64,000 bases of DNA, taken from positions 1-64,000 of the forward strand of contig CAJTEY010000001.1 in NCBI GenBank assembly GCA_910575775.1, given 5' to 3'. Each line of letters starts with the position of its first letter. Position 1 is the stretch's first letter. Both the position numbers and the translations under genes were made by a program. This stretch comes from Lachnospiraceae bacterium (GTDB lineage: Bacteria > Bacillota > Clostridia > Lachnospirales > Lachnospiraceae). Positions 37,590 through 49,110 of this stretch are shown here, piece after piece. Under the pieces are notes generated by a model. That model was not told the DNA's origin. It did not search any database and saw only the letters and a list, made by a program, of their open reading frames with translations.

Positions 37590-38407
37590 TACTCTTCTAC
37601 TCTTTTAGCTACCACCACAATTCTTCCGTCTTCCTCGTGGTAAGCGCAGGTGGACAGCGTAAGAAATGTATCTCCAAATTCCGCTGTCACTCCCGTATCA
37701 TGCAACGACTTGTCCATTATGTGATCATAAAAGTATGCAAACTCTTCCTCTGTATCTGCCTGATAAAACTGATAATACTTAAATCCTGTTTCCTTATCAC
37801 CATTTGCATTGGAAAGAAAGACAGACATGATCTCATATTTCCGCTCCTCATAAAGCGTATCAAAAAAAATCTGCCGGTGTTTCTCATAAAAAGACCGCTC
37901 CACATACTGGTCTAACATACCAAACATGGTTCCGTCTTTCATATTATGTCCGTATATGACAAAATTGGTGCCCGGCGTATTGACATCTGCAATATCCTTC
38001 ACATATAAGCAGCCATACCTGTCTTCTCTCTTATCAAAATCATGGTGCAGATAAAATTCGTTATCCGCACACTGCATGACCGGATAATCAATCACCGTAT
38101 CCGGAATGGAAATCCAGCCAGTCAAGTCATTATTTTGGGCGCAAAGCGCCGCAAATCTATCCATGATTGGCTGTTCCTGCGTATCTGTATTCCGTTCCTC
38201 CACTTCCACCGTATTGTCTGCCGCTCCTGTATCAATTACTTCCGTATCTTCTTCCGCCTCCTCCGCTTTCACCGTACTGCTCAAATTGTCCATATACTTT
38301 TTATGTTGTATCGTCTGATAATGCTCCCTAAAAAGCCCTGTCAGGCATACGATAAAAACGCAAAAAACAAATCTTCTAAGATACGTTAACGGATATCTGC
38401 TTTTCAT
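37589..38407 (-). CDS. srtB: class B sortase
   Basis: 272 residues. An N-terminal membrane anchor (about 10-26) is followed by a linker and the sortase domain. The catalytic His lies in YGHNM (about residue 150), the Cys in TLSTCAY (about 254) and the Arg in GRIVVV (about 262). The long helix-containing insertion and the DLTGWISIPDTVIDYPVMQ segment place it in class B. It is transpeptidase for wall anchoring. Its likely client is the LRR protein whose ATG overlaps its stop. Confidence 0.94.
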   Translation of the reverse strand: MKSRYPLTYLRRFVFCVFIVCLTGLFREHYQTIQHKKYMDNLSSTVKAEEAEEDTEVIDTGAADNTVEVEERNTDTQEQPIMDRFAALCAQNNDLTGWISIPDTVIDYPVMQCADNEFYLHHDFDKREDRYGCLYVKDIADVNTPGTNFVIYGHNMKDGTMFGMLDQYVERSFYEKHRQIFFDTLYEERKYEIMSVFLSNANGDKETGFKYYQFYQADTEEEFAYFYDHIMDKSLHDTGVTAEFGDTFLTLSTCAYHEEDGRIVVVAKRVEE

Positions 38408-38423
38408 ATTTTTCCTTAATAAT

Positions 38424-38474
38424 ATATTCAGTCAATCAAGGCAGACCTATCGCCTGCTCTGACTGACTGAATAT
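38424..38474 (-). terminator. long hairpin between prfB and srtB
   Basis: The arms ATATTCAGTCA...TGACTGAATAT enclose a GC-rich inner part whose loop contains ATAGG, as in the elements at 27429 and 46660. ATATTATT follows on the minus strand, so a weak terminator role after prfB is possible; a processing role is equally possible. Confidence 0.55.
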
Positions 38475-38482
38475 CCTGTCGC

Positions 38483-39587
38483 TTAACTATTTATCCATTT
38501 CAGATACGCATTGATAAACGGATCAATCGCCCCATCCATCACCGCGTCCACATTGCCGGACTCCTCGTTTGTCCGGTGATCTTTTACCATCGTGTATGGC
38601 TGCATGACATAAGAACGGATCTGGTTGCCCCAGCCGATTTCCTTCACGTCGCCCCGGATATCCGACAGCTTCTCCGCGTTCTCCTCCTGTTTCAGCATAT
38701 AGAGCTTTGCCTTCAACATCTGCATCGCCTTGTCCTTATTCTGGAACTGGCTCCGCTCGTTCTGACAGGTCACCACGATCCCTGTCGGGAAATGGGTAAT
38801 ACGGATGGCCGAAGAAGTCTTATTGATGTGCTGCCCGCCCGCGCCGCTGCTTCGGTACGTGTCGATGCGGATATCTTCGTCCTTCACCTCCACGTCCACA
38901 TCCTCCTCAATGTCCGGCATCACGTCGAGGGACACAAAGGAAGTCTGCCGCTTACCCTGCGCGTTGAAAGGCGAAATCCGCACAAGCCTGTGCACGCCTT
39001 TCTCTGATTTCAGATAGCCGTAAGCGTTCTCGCCGTTGATCTGGAAAGTCACGGACTTGATGCCCGCCTCGTCGCCGTCCAAATAGTCGATCACTTCCAG
39101 CGAATAGCCCTTGCGCTCCGCCCAGCGCGTATACATGCGGTAGAGCATGCTGCACCAGTCGCAGCTCTCCGTGCCGCCTGCCCCGGCATTTAATTTTAAA
39201 ATCGCGTTGTTTTTGTCATACTCACCCGAAAGGAGGGTGCTGATTCTGATATTCTCAAAGGTTTCCTTAAAAGAGACAAGCTCCTCCTCGATATCGGGAA
39301 TGATCGCCGGATCGTTGTCCTCATAGCCCAGCTCGATCAGTTCCAAAATGTCATTATACTGGCCGGAAAGACCGTTCATCGTCTCCACGATATCCTTCAG
39401 TCCCTTGGACTCCCGCATTTTTTGATTTGATTTCTCCGGGTCGTCCCAGAAGTCCGGCGCCTGCATCTCCATGTCAAGCTCCTCGATCCGCTTTACCTTA
39501 TCTGCTAAGTTAAAGTGAATCCCTCACTTCCGCTAAGGGGCTTTCGTACGCAAGAAGCTCCGATTTCATATTGTCTAATTCTACCAC
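38483..39587 (-). CDS. prfB: peptide chain release factor 2, with +1 programmed frameshift
   Basis: RF2 releases peptides at UGA and UAA. The gene is in two frames. The first 25 codons start at GTG 39587 (ribosome binding site AAGGTGA seven bases ahead) and end in CTT TAA at 39515-39510. The main frame then runs from AAC at 39511 to 38483. Joined, they give about 367 residues, the normal length, with the join reading VRDSL|NLADKVKRIEELD. An internal Shine-Dalgarno-like AGGGAT precedes the slip site. The UGA-recognising SPF motif (RISPFNAQ) and the catalytic GGQ (SGAGGQHINKT) are present. The slip stop is UAA, not the usual UGA. A start further down, at 39472, would lose the N-terminus. Confidence 0.95.
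39509..39515 (-). promoter_or_regulatory. prfB +1 frameshift site CTT TAA C
   Basis: Codon 25 CTT, codon 26 TAA, followed by C, with AGGGAT a few bases upstream as the internal Shine-Dalgarno. A shift of the CTT-decoding tRNA to TTT gives the reading frame of RF2. The position (codon 26) matches the classical site; the stop codon differs. Confidence 0.9.
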
Positions 39588-39679
39588 TTAACTTCACCTT
39601 CTTTCTTACTGTTTTAAATAGATCTTTGCAGTTCTTAGGTAAAAATCAATAAATTTTTAAAGGCAATCCGCTTTTAATC

Positions 39680-42244
39680 TTATTTCCTCCCGCAGCACTG
39701 CTTATACTTCTTCCCGCTCCCGCAAGGGCACGGATCATTGGGATAAACCTTCGCCTCCGCGCGCTTCACGGGACCTTTCTGCAAGGTATCGTCCTTGTTG
39801 GTGCCGGTCACCTTTGCCACCTGCTCTCTCTCCACCTTCTGCTCAATGCGCACACGGAAGAGCAGACGCACGGTTTCCTCCTTAATGTTCTGGGTCATGT
39901 CGTCAAACATCTCATAACCGTTCAGCTTGTACTCTACCAGCGGATCCTTCTGGCCGTAAGCCTGCAGACCCGCGCCCTGACGGAGCTGATCCATATCGTC
40001 GATGTGGTCCATCCACTTCCTGTCTATCACCTTGAGCAGAATTACGCGCTCGATCTCGCGGATCGCCTCGGGCTCCGGGAACTCCGCCTCCTTGCTCTCG
40101 TAGAGCTTCACAGCCTCCTCCTTTAGCTGCTGTTTGAGACTGTTTTTCTTGGGCTTCAACACCCTCGACGCATCCACCGGCTTTAACGGCACCGTGGGAA
40201 TCAGCAGGGTATTCAACTCATTGTAATCCCAGTCCTCAAAATCGGAGTCATCACCGATGCAGATATCCACGCAGTTTTCAACGATATCCGTGATCATCTT
40301 GTAGATCGCGTCCCTCATGCTCTCACCGTCCAGGACGCGGCGTCTCTCTTCATATATGATCTCCCTCTGCTCGTTCATCACCTGATCGTACTCAAGCAGG
40401 CTCTTTCTGATACCGAAGTTGTTGTTCTCTATTTTCTTCTGCGCCGTCTCAATCGCCTTAGTCAGCGCGCTGTGCTCAATCTCCTGCCCTTCCGGGATGC
40501 CAAGCGCGTTAAACATGGTAATCATGCGGTCGGAACCGAACAGCCTCATCAGATCGTCTTCCAGCGAGATAAAGAACTTGGATTCGCCGGGATCACCCTG
40601 ACGACCGCTTCGACCACGCAGCTGGTTGTCAATACGTCTGGACTCATGCCGCTCCGTGCCGATGATCATAAGACCGCCCGCCGCTCTCGCCTCCTCGTCC
40701 AGCTTGATATCCGTACCACGACCCGCCATGTTGGTGGCGATGGTAACTGCGCCGTGAATGCCGGCGTCCGCCACGATCTCCGCCTCCAGCTCGTGGAACT
40801 TGGCGTTCAGCACCTTATGCTCCAGACCGTTTCTCTTAAAGATGGCGGAAAGCTCTTCCGAAGCGTCGATATTGATCGTGCCCACCAGAACGGGCTGTCC
40901 CTTGGCGTGCGCCTCCTGTACCGCATGAAGAATAGCCTTGAGTTTTTCTTTTCTTGTTTTATAGACAGCGTCCTGCTGATCGATACGTGCCACAGGCTTA
41001 TTCGTGGGGATCGCTACCACATCCATGCCGTAAATGTCACGGAACTCCTTTTCCTCCGTGAGCGCCGTACCTGTCATGCCCGCTTTTTTCTCAAATTTAT
41101 TAAAGAAATTCTGGAAGGTAATGTTGGCGAGCGTCTTGCTCTCCCGCTTCACCTTCACATGCTCCTTCGCCTCAATCGCCTGATGCAGACCGTCGGAATA
41201 ACGACGTCCCGGCATGATACGCCCGGTAAACTCGTCCACGATCATAACCTGATCATCCTTCACCACATAATCCTGATCGCGGAACATCAGGTTATGCGCC
41301 CGCAGAGCCAGTATGATGTTGTGCTGGATTTCCAGATTTTCCGGGTCGGCAAGATTCTCGATCTGGAAGAAACGCTCCACCTTGGAAACGCCCTGCGCGG
41401 TCAGGTTCACCACCTTGTCCTTCTCGTTCACGATAAAGTCCCCGGTCTCTTCCCTCTCCACGCCCATGATGGCATCCATCTTGGTCAGTTCTTCCATGTC
41501 CTCACCGCGGGTGAGCTGTTTTGCCAGAATATCGCACGCCTCGTAAAGTTTCGTGGACTTACCGCTCTGCCCGGATATGATCAGCGGGGTTCTCGCCTCG
41601 TCGATCAGCACCGAGTCCACCTCATCGATGATGGCATAGTGAAGATCTCTGAGCACGAGCTGTTCCTTGTAGATGACCATATTGTCTCGCAGATAGTCAA
41701 AGCCAAGCTCATTGTTGGTCACATAGGTAATGTCACAGTTGTACGCCTCTCTGCGCTCCTCTGATTTCATATCATTTAAAACGCATCCCACTTTGAGACC
41801 GAGAAATTCATGCACCTGCCCCATCCACTCTGCATCACGCTTCGCCAGATAGTCGTTGACCGTGACAACATGCACGCCCTTCCCTTCCAGCGCATTCAGA
41901 TAGGCCGGCAAAAGACAGGTCTGTGTCTTTCCTTCGCCGGTTCTCATCTCCGCGATCCGTCCCTGATGCAGGATAATACCGCCGATCAGCTGCACTCTGT
42001 AATGCTCCGTGTTGAGAACCCTCCTGGCCGCCTCGCGGACAAGAGCATACGCCTCCGGCAAAAGGTCGTCCAAAGTCTCCCCTTCGGAGAGTCTTTTCTT
42101 GAACTCCTTTGTCTTATCACGCATCTGCTCTTCCGTCAGTTCCATCATCCCGGGACGCATGCCCTCGATTCTGTCAACCAGACCGTTAATGCGCTTGATC
42201 TCCCTTTCACTGTGCGTTCCGAATATTTTTTGTACCACGCTCAT
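39680..42244 (-). CDS. secA: protein translocase ATPase SecA
   Basis: SecA drives preproteins through SecYEG. About 854 residues from the ATG at 42244 (GGGAATGAGAAAATT ahead), the standard length for the family. Walker A lies in [10 protein letters not shown] (about residue 100), [13 protein letters not shown] is the DEAD-type box, the second motor half has [10 protein letters not shown] and [11 protein letters not shown], and the C-terminus ends in the zinc motif [13 protein letters not shown]. It is followed by prfB, a common gene order in Firmicutes. The longer reading to 42283 has no ribosome binding site of its own. Confidence 0.98.
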   Translation of the reverse strand: MSVVQKIFGTHSEREIKRINGLVDRIEGMRPGMMELTEEQMRDKTKEFKKRLSEGETLDDLLPEAYALVREAARRVLNTEHYRVQLIGGIILHQGRIAEMRTGEGKTQTCLLPAYLNALEGKGVHVVTVNDYLAKRDAEWMGQVHEFLGLKVGCVLNDMKSEERREAYNCDITYVTNNELGFDYLRDNMVIYKEQLVLRDLHYAIIDEVDSVLIDEARTPLIISGQSGKSTKLYEACDILAKQLTRGEDMEELTKMDAIMGVEREETGDFIVNEKDKVVNLTAQGVSKVERFFQIENLADPENLEIQHNIILALRAHNLMFRDQDYVVKDDQVMIVDEFTGRIMPGRRYSDGLHQAIEAKEHVKVKRESKTLANITFQNFFNKFEKKAGMTGTALTEEKEFRDIYGMDVVAIPTNKPVARIDQQDAVYKTRKEKLKAILHAVQEAHAKGQPVLVGTINIDASEELSAIFKRNGLEHKVLNAKFHELEAEIVADAGIHGAVTIATNMAGRGTDIKLDEEARAAGGLMIIGTERHESRRIDNQLRGRSGRQGDPGESKFFISLEDDLMRLFGSDRMITMFNALGIPEGQEIEHSALTKAIETAQKKIENNNFGIRKSLLEYDQVMNEQREIIYEERRRVLDGESMRDAIYKMITDIVENCVDICIGDDSDFEDWDYNELNTLLIPTVPLKPVDASRVLKPKKNSLKQQLKEEAVKLYESKEAEFPEPEAIREIERVILLKVIDRKWMDHIDDMDQLRQGAGLQAYGQKDPLVEYKLNGYEMFDDMTQNIKEETVRLLFRVRIEQKVEREQVAKVTGTNKDDTLQKGPVKRAEAKVYPNDPCPCGSGKKYKQCCGRK

Positions 42245-42329
42245 AATTTTCTCATTCCCATGCGCCCCTCCGGGCTGACACATGCCTTTCTCTCAAAAAA
42301 ATCCCCACAATACCAAAACACTAAACTAC

Positions 42330-42358
42330 ATTTTACCAGATACAGGGGGTAAATTCAA
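42330..42358 (-). promoter_or_regulatory. promoter of secA
   Basis: TTGAAT (42353-42358) and TAAAAT (42330-42335), 17 bases apart with an extended -10 TGG, on the minus strand. Leader of about 80 bases to the secA ATG. Confidence 0.75.
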
Positions 42359-42394
42359 GCAAAACCCCTCGTATCCGGCGTATCTATCGAATAA

Positions 42395-42430
42395 GCGGCG
42401 GAGGAGCCTGCTTTCTCGCCCCTCCGCCGC
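42395..42430 (-). terminator. terminator-like hairpin after buk
   Basis: A perfect 10-bp stem GCGGCGGAGG/CCTCCGCCGC with a 16-base loop, followed by TTATTC on the minus strand, about 25 bases after the buk stop. The T-run is poor but the stem is very stable. Confidence 0.65.
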
Positions 42431-42455
42431 CTCATATTTAATGAGAATCCTTTTC

Positions 42456-43523
42456 TCAATATACCTTCAGTTCTTCCTCTCCGCGCAGGATACGCAGGCC
42501 GCCCTGTACCAGAGCCATCAGTTCATCCTCACCGGGATATACGGTCATGGGTGCAATCCACTCCGCCTTCTCCCGGAGGCCTGCAACCACTGCCTTATCG
42601 TAGGCAATGCCGCCGGTCACAATAATCTGATCTACCTTGCCCTGCAGAACACATGCCATCGCGCCGATGTCCTTTGCAACCTGGGTGATAAACGCCTCTC
42701 TGATTTCCTCAGCCTTCTTATCGCCTTCCTGCACCATCTTTTCTACATCACGCATATCGTTGGTGCCGCAGTAGGCGTTGAAGCCGCCGCCGCCCACAAA
42801 TTTCTTGTAAACCTCTTTCTCTGTATATTTCCCGGAAAAGCACATTTTAATCAGTGCGCCGCTCGGTACCGCACCCGCTCTCTCGGGAGAGAATGCGCCG
42901 TCACCGTCAAGGGCGTTAAACACATCTACCACACAGCCCTTCTTGTGTGCGCCCACGGACACACCGCCGCCCATGTGTACCACAACCAGATTCAGAGAAT
43001 CATATGTCTTACCCTGCTCCTTCGCATAACGCTTCGCCACCGCTTTCTGGTTCAGCGCATGGAACACGCTGGTTCTTGGCAGTTCCGGCACACCGGAATA
43101 TCTGGATACAGGCTCCAGCTCATCCACCACCACGGGATCCACGATATAGGAGGGAACACCGATGGAGTCACCGATCTCTCTCGCCAGAATGCCGCCCAGA
43201 TTGGATGCATGAGGGCCCTGCACGCCGATTTTCAGATCTTCCAGCAGATCGTCGGTCACCGCGTAGGTGCCTCCCGGAATCGGCTTTAACATGCCGCCGC
43301 GTCCCACTACCATGTTCAGGGACTTGATATCAAATTCTTTCTCTTTTAACAGATCCTCAATGATCTTTCTGCGGAAATCCTTCTGATCCACGATTTTCTC
43401 ATACTGTGCGATCTCTTCCGTGGAATGTCTCAAAGTCTCCTCAAACAGGAGAGTTTCATCCTCAAACACACCAATCTTTGTAGATGTGGAACCGGGATTG
43501 ATAATTAAACTTTTGATTGCCAT
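42456..43523 (-). CDS. buk: butyrate kinase
   Basis: Butyrate kinase makes ATP and butyrate from butyryl-phosphate. 355 residues, with the acetate/butyrate kinase motif [15 protein letters not shown] at the N-terminus, [13 protein letters not shown] (about residue 180), [19 protein letters not shown] and GGIAYD near the C-terminus. It follows ptb by 85 bases in the classical ptb-buk arrangement; together they give butyrate by substrate-level phosphorylation. AAGGAGG precedes the ATG. Confidence 0.96.
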   Translation of the reverse strand: MAIKSLIINPGSTSTKIGVFEDETLLFEETLRHSTEEIAQYEKIVDQKDFRRKIIEDLLKEKEFDIKSLNMVVGRGGMLKPIPGGTYAVTDDLLEDLKIGVQGPHASNLGGILAREIGDSIGVPSYIVDPVVVDELEPVSRYSGVPELPRTSVFHALNQKAVAKRYAKEQGKTYDSLNLVVVHMGGGVSVGAHKKGCVVDVFNALDGDGAFSPERAGAVPSGALIKMCFSGKYTEKEVYKKFVGGGGFNAYCGTNDMRDVEKMVQEGDKKAEEIREAFITQVAKDIGAMACVLQGKVDQIIVTGGIAYDKAVVAGLREKAEWIAPMTVYPGEDELMALVQGGLRILRGEEELKVY

Positions 43524-43543
43524 TTTTTCCTCCTTCTATTTTC

Positions 43544-43604
43544 TGAGCCGTTCAGCTCACGCAATCTGCCGAGGCTGCGAAGCAGTCCTCGCGGTCTGGC
43601 TTGC
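43544..43604 (-). repeat. paired hairpins between ptb and buk
   Basis: In RNA order, after the ptb stop: a two-part stem (43561-43604: GCAAGCC...GGCAGATTGC outer, CGAGGACTGC/GCAGCCTCG inner, GAA tip), then a small hairpin (43544-43559, GAGCTGAACGGCTC). No T-run. It has the same large-then-small order as other gaps in this window. Confidence 0.5.
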
Positions 43605-43608
43605 TCAA

Positions 43609-44529
43609 TCAGTTCATCTTTGCCATCGCGCCTGCCATAACCGCGCCCAGCGCAAGGGAATTTACCTTTGTCTCAAAATCATCGGACCGGGAAGTCAGAA
43701 TCACCGGTGCCTTCGTGCCGGTCAGAATGTTGCCGTTCTTCACCTTTGCCGTATGTACGAGGCACTTGTAAACCAGATTGCCCGCATGAATATCAGGGAA
43801 AAGGAGTACATCCGCATCGCCGACGATCTTTCTGCCTTCTGCCCCCTTATGCTTCGCCGCCTCAGGGTCGATCGCCAGATCCAGGGAAAGAGGACCGTCC
43901 ACAACACAGCCGGAGATCTTTCCTTCCTCGCACATCTTCGTCAGCTCGTCAGCTTCCACCGTGACAGGCATCTTGGGATTCACTACCTCAACTGCCGCCA
44001 GGGGAGCCACCTTCGGATTCGGAATGCCGCAGGCATGACACACATCCACCGTGTTCTCGATGATATGTACCTTATCTTCCAGTGTCGGATATGTCATAAA
44101 AGCAACGTCCGTCAGGAACAGGAGATGATCGATCCCCTCCACCTCAAACACACACACATGGGAAAGGGCCTTGCCGGTTCTCAAACCCACCTCTTTGTCC
44201 AGCACACTCTTTAAGAAGGACTTCGTGTCGATGAGACCTTTCATGTACATATCGGCTTTGCCCTCATGCACCAGGCTGACTGCTTTTAAGGCGGCTTCAT
44301 AGTCATCTTTCTCATCAATGATCTCAAAACCGCTGATGTCAACCTTGTCTGCCTCCGCCACCTCTTTGATTTTGTCAGCGTCACCCACAAGGATCGCCTC
44401 CGCGATACCTCTCTCCTTCGCCGCAGCCACAGCCTCGAGAACCGCGCTGTCCTGCGCCACCGCTACCGCAACCTTCTTCATCTCACACTCGGAAACCTTT
44501 GATAACAGATCCTCAAAACTCTTACTCAT
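43609..44529 (-). CDS. ptb: phosphate butyryltransferase
   Basis: Ptb exchanges CoA for phosphate on butyryl-CoA. 306 residues from the ATG after AAAGGGACA, the usual length; the longer reading to 44616 lacks a site. The phosphate acyltransferase features are GIAEAILVGDADKIKEVA (about residues 40-57), DMYMKGLIDTKSFLKSVL, and the C-terminal GADVLLFPDIHAGNLVYK-like segment with VGDADVLLFPDIHAGN. It is first gene of ptb-buk under the promoter at 44607-44635. A related phosphate acetyltransferase role cannot be excluded, but the buk partner decides. Confidence 0.94.
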   Translation of the reverse strand: MSKSFEDLLSKVSECEMKKVAVAVAQDSAVLEAVAAAKERGIAEAILVGDADKIKEVAEADKVDISGFEIIDEKDDYEAALKAVSLVHEGKADMYMKGLIDTKSFLKSVLDKEVGLRTGKALSHVCVFEVEGIDHLLFLTDVAFMTYPTLEDKVHIIENTVDVCHACGIPNPKVAPLAAVEVVNPKMPVTVEADELTKMCEEGKISGCVVDGPLSLDLAIDPEAAKHKGAEGRKIVGDADVLLFPDIHAGNLVYKCLVHTAKVKNGNILTGTKAPVILTSRSDDFETKVNSLALGAVMAGAMAKMN

Positions 44530-44606
44530 TGTCCCTTTTCCACTCCTTTGTTTTATTATCTTTTCCGAAGCCGCATCCTGCGCCGACGCGCCTTTGCGAC
44601 TCCTAA

Positions 44607-44635
44607 ATTTTACCACGAATACGCGTGAAAATCAA
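44607..44635 (-). promoter_or_regulatory. promoter of ptb-buk
   Basis: TTGATT (44630-44635) and TAAAAT (44607-44612), 17 bases apart, extended -10 TGG, on the minus strand. It starts only 12 bases after the end of the purine gene upstream. Confidence 0.75.
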
Positions 44636-44646
44636 TTTCATTTACC

Positions 44647-45825
44647 CTAGTGATGGAACAGCCGTATGCCCGTAAAGCACATCGTCATCCCATACTTATC
44701 ACACGCCCCGATCACATTGTCATCCCGCACAGATCCGCCGGGCTGCGCCACATACTGTACGCCGCTCCTGTGGGCGCGCTCAATATTGTCCCCGAAGGGG
44801 AAGAACGCATCCGAGCCAAGCGCCACGCCGCTCATCTGATCCAGCCACGCCCGCTTCTCATCCGCCGTAAACACCTCCGGCTTCACCTTAAATATCTTCT
44901 GCCATGTACCGTCAGCCAGCACATCCATGTAATCCTCCCCGATATAAAGGTCAATGGAATTATCCCTGTCCGCCCGGCCGATGCCGTCAACGAACTGTAA
45001 TCCAAGTACCTGCGGGGACTGTCTGAGGAACCAGTTGTCCGCCTTTGTGCCCGCCAGTCTGGTACAGTGGATTCTGGACTGCTGTCCCGCACCGATACCG
45101 ATGGCCTGCCCGTCCTTCACATAGCACACGGAATTGGACTGTGTGTATTTTAACGTGATCATGGCAATCGCCAGATCTATTCTCGCCTGCCTCGGCAGAT
45201 CCTTTTCCTTCGTCACGATATTATCAAAAAAGGCATCGTCAATCTTCAGCTCGTTCCTGCCCTGCTCAAAACTGATGCCGTACACCTGCTTCACCTCAAT
45301 CGGCGCAGGCACATACGCTTCGTCAATCCGGATCACATTGTAGGCGCCTTTCTTCTTTGCCTTCAGAATCTCCAGCGCCTCCGGCTCATAGCCCGGCGCA
45401 ATCACACCGTCCGAAACCTCCCGCTTGATCAGCCTGGCCGTGTCCGCATCGCACACATCGGAGAGTGCGATAAAATCACCGAAAGAACTCATTCTGTCGG
45501 CACCTCTCGCTCTGGCGTACGCGCAGGCCAGAGGGGAAAGCTCTCCCAGATCATCCACCCAGTAAATCTTGGCCAAAGTCTCCCCCAGGGGAAGTCCTAC
45601 TGCCGCCCCGGCAGGCGACACATGCTTAAAAGAAGTGGCCGCCGGAAGGCCTGTGGCCTTCTTCAATTCGGTGACAAGCTGCCAGCCGTTAAAAGCATCC
45701 AAAAAATTGATATAACCCGGTCTGCCGTTTAATACCTGAATCGGCAGTTCACTGCCGTCCGCCATAAAAATACGGGAAGGCTTCTGGTTCGGATTACAGC
45801 CATATTTTAATTCCAGTTCGTTCAT
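44647..45825 (-). CDS. purH: stand-alone AICAR formyltransferase (PurH C-terminal domain type)
   Basis: 392 residues from [18 protein letters not shown], the start used by AICAR transformylases. It carries [62 protein letters not shown] in pieces and the C-terminal [31 protein letters not shown]. These belong to the formyl-transfer half of PurH. The cyclohydrolase half of the usual bifunctional protein is missing, and a separate PurO-type cyclohydrolase is encoded directly upstream. It catalyses the tenth step of de novo purine synthesis. Confidence 0.95.
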   Translation of the reverse strand: MNELELKYGCNPNQKPSRIFMADGSELPIQVLNGRPGYINFLDAFNGWQLVTELKKATGLPAATSFKHVSPAGAAVGLPLGETLAKIYWVDDLGELSPLACAYARARGADRMSSFGDFIALSDVCDADTARLIKREVSDGVIAPGYEPEALEILKAKKKGAYNVIRIDEAYVPAPIEVKQVYGISFEQGRNELKIDDAFFDNIVTKEKDLPRQARIDLAIAMITLKYTQSNSVCYVKDGQAIGIGAGQQSRIHCTRLAGTKADNWFLRQSPQVLGLQFVDGIGRADRDNSIDLYIGEDYMDVLADGTWQKIFKVKPEVFTADEKRAWLDQMSGVALGSDAFFPFGDNIERAHRSGVQYVAQPGGSVRDDNVIGACDKYGMTMCFTGIRLFHH

Positions 45826-45912
45826 CGTCTTTTTTATTCTCCTATCCACTCTGTTTTCTGTCATTCTCATCACATTGCAGGCACACTGTGCAGATCCGGG
45901 CCAACGTCCCCG

Positions 45913-46626
45913 CTAACGGTTCTTATTCACAATCCTTGTCTCATATTTCCCCGTAGCGATCTCGATATACCGCACAAACAGAGACACCTTGTTCTCTTCG
46001 TTCAGATTTTCCCAAACCTTCGCCGTGAAATCATCAATACTGCCATCAATTCCCACAAGCGCAGGTTCTCCCTCAAAGCTGGGCAGCGGATCGCCGTCTC
46101 CCATATAAGTATGGATAAAGTGTCCCTCTCCCGCCTTCGGATTCTCGTACGCAAACGTGTAACGGCTGCAGGAGGACGGATCCCCGTTATTGCTCTTCAA
46201 AATGGACATGGCATAATTGTAGCTGCCGTTCTCCAGATGCATGATTCCCGAAATGCGGGGAGTATAGTTGGGCGCGTCCGGCTCAAACGTCCTGGTGCGC
46301 AGCGCCTGTTCAAAGGTCTGCTGCCTGTCCATCAGTTCATAAATCGTATCCGTCTGATCGCCGTTTGTGACGATCGTTTTATTGCCAAGCACACGCACGG
46401 GCGCATAGATAATCAGACTTGGATCCTCCAGCTTGGAGGGATCGAATGCCTGGGTACGGATACCCGCTCCGTCCTCCACAAACACCCGGTTTCTGCTGTT
46501 GCCGCTGCGTCCCATAATGAAATATGCCGTCACCGCATGCGATCCGTCCGCAGACTTACCAATCACAATCCCACGACCCGGATAAGCGTTCCCCGCAAGC
46601 TCTTTCGCCAAATTTTTCTTTTCCAT
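45913..46626 (-). CDS. purO: PurO-type IMP cyclohydrolase
   Basis: 237 residues from the ATG after GAGAGGAAAGAATAAA. It has the PurO-like layout known from archaea and some Clostridia: ELAGNAYPGRGIVIG at the N-terminus, AVTAYFIMGRSGNSRNRVF, VTNGDQTDTIY, PNYTPRISG and FIHTYMGDGDPLPSFEGEP. It closes FAICAR to IMP, the last step of de novo purine synthesis. Its neighbours are the formyltransferase that supplies FAICAR and guaB, which uses IMP, so the three are consecutive pathway steps. The gap to guaB holds the hairpin element copy 2. Confidence 0.9.
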   Translation of the reverse strand: MEKKNLAKELAGNAYPGRGIVIGKSADGSHAVTAYFIMGRSGNSRNRVFVEDGAGIRTQAFDPSKLEDPSLIIYAPVRVLGNKTIVTNGDQTDTIYELMDRQQTFEQALRTRTFEPDAPNYTPRISGIMHLENGSYNYAMSILKSNNGDPSSCSRYTFAYENPKAGEGHFIHTYMGDGDPLPSFEGEPALVGIDGSIDDFTAKVWENLNEENKVSLFVRYIEIATGKYETRIVNKNR

Positions 46627-46659
46627 TTTATTCTTTCCTCTCCACGTCATTTCATTACG

Positions 46660-46752
46660 GAGAATGCCGCTTTTCAGGCATTCTCTCTCGTGAGACTTAG
46701 AAATTCTTCACGAAACAGCCTATGCTGTGAGTGATTAGAATTTCTTCTCACG
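46660..46752 (-). repeat. composite two-hairpin intercistronic element, copy 2 (guaB-purO)
   Basis: In RNA order, starting 4 bases after the guaB stop, a long stem (46689-46752): outer CGTGAGA/TCTCACG, middle AGAAATTCT/AGAATTTCT, inner ACAG/CTGT, loop with ATAGG. It is followed by a small hairpin (46660-46685: GAGAATGCC/GGCATTCTC) almost identical to the one in copy 1. The stem sequences differ from copy 1 on both arms so that pairing is kept. No T-run. Confidence 0.75.
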
Positions 46753-46755
46753 CTG

Positions 46756-48328
<1,573 letters not shown>

Positions 48329-48347
48329 CTCCAACCACTTTATTCTG

Positions 48348-48848
48348 CTAATCTGTAAAAACCTTGCGGGGTGCAATGCTCTGAACGGCTTTCACCATCT
48401 CTGTGTTCGGCTCAAGAATAATCTTTGTGTCGCCGTTCCAGATCATCATATAACGACGCTCCGGCTGCGCAGCGATGCCCGAGCTGTAATCAACCGTCTT
48501 CATCTGACGGTTTTTGTAAGAATCCAGTCTGTGGGAATTAAGGGGCGCAAAAATCTCCATCTGCTCCAGAGAATAACTTCCCGCCTTCTTTCTGCGGCTT
48601 TTTGCCAATACCTTATCTATGCTCAGCTCCCTGTCCAGATAGAGGTACTCGTACTCGATCTCAGCGTTCATATGCGCAAAATAAGCGCAGCCGCCCAGTA
48701 CAATCGCAATCAGCATTCCCACCACAAACGGCGTCAGGAAGCCAATCAGCGCAAATACTACCGTCAGCATAATCAGAAGCATCTTTAAAAAACGCATCAG
48801 CACAGACGGCTTTCTCGCTACCAGCAATTCCACATATGTTTCACTCAT
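48348..48848 (-). CDS. small membrane protein, DUF6106-like
   Basis: 166 residues starting MSETYVELLVARKPSVL. Two close membrane helices (about 19-60), then a soluble part with EIEYEYLYLDRELSIDKVLAKSRRKKAGSYSLEQMEIFAPLNSHRL in pieces, a pattern seen in a Lachnospiraceae family I know as DUF6106; the function is unknown. A GGAGGTTACAGT site precedes the ATG, and it has its own promoter (48873-48901). Confidence 0.75.
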   Translation of the reverse strand: MSETYVELLVARKPSVLMRFLKMLLIMLTVVFALIGFLTPFVVGMLIAIVLGGCAYFAHMNAEIEYEYLYLDRELSIDKVLAKSRRKKAGSYSLEQMEIFAPLNSHRLDSYKNRQMKTVDYSSGIAAQPERRYMMIWNGDTKIILEPNTEMVKAVQSIAPRKVFTD

Positions 48849-48872
48849 ACTGTAACCTCCATATATCTATTA

Positions 48873-48901
48873 AGTATAAAGCCATCTGCAAATTCAGGCA
48901 A
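48873..48901 (-). promoter_or_regulatory. promoter of the DUF6106-like gene
   Basis: TTGCCT (48896-48901) and TATACT (48873-48878), 17 bases apart on the minus strand, about 25 bases ahead of the ATG. Between here and 49110 I see no gene or other element. Confidence 0.65.
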
Positions 48902-49110
48902 CCGCTGCCGCCTGTCCCATAAAAATATAGAAATATCATATAACAAATCAGGGAAAGTTGCAAGATCAAACATGCCGTTGAATGGATTTGCCTTTCCCAA
49001 TATTGGCTATCCGCTTATTGTTTATCATCCAGGCACCATACAAACTACACAATACAAAATCTTGTATATAACCCTTATCAGTTGTTCTTTTCAACCCACA
49101 TCTGGCTTAT

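Noticed and set aside
39472..39587. Frameshift in prfB as a sequencing error or pseudogene
   Set aside because: The break is at codon 26, with CTT before and C after the stop and an internal Shine-Dalgarno, exactly where the programmed shift occurs; the rest of the gene is intact.
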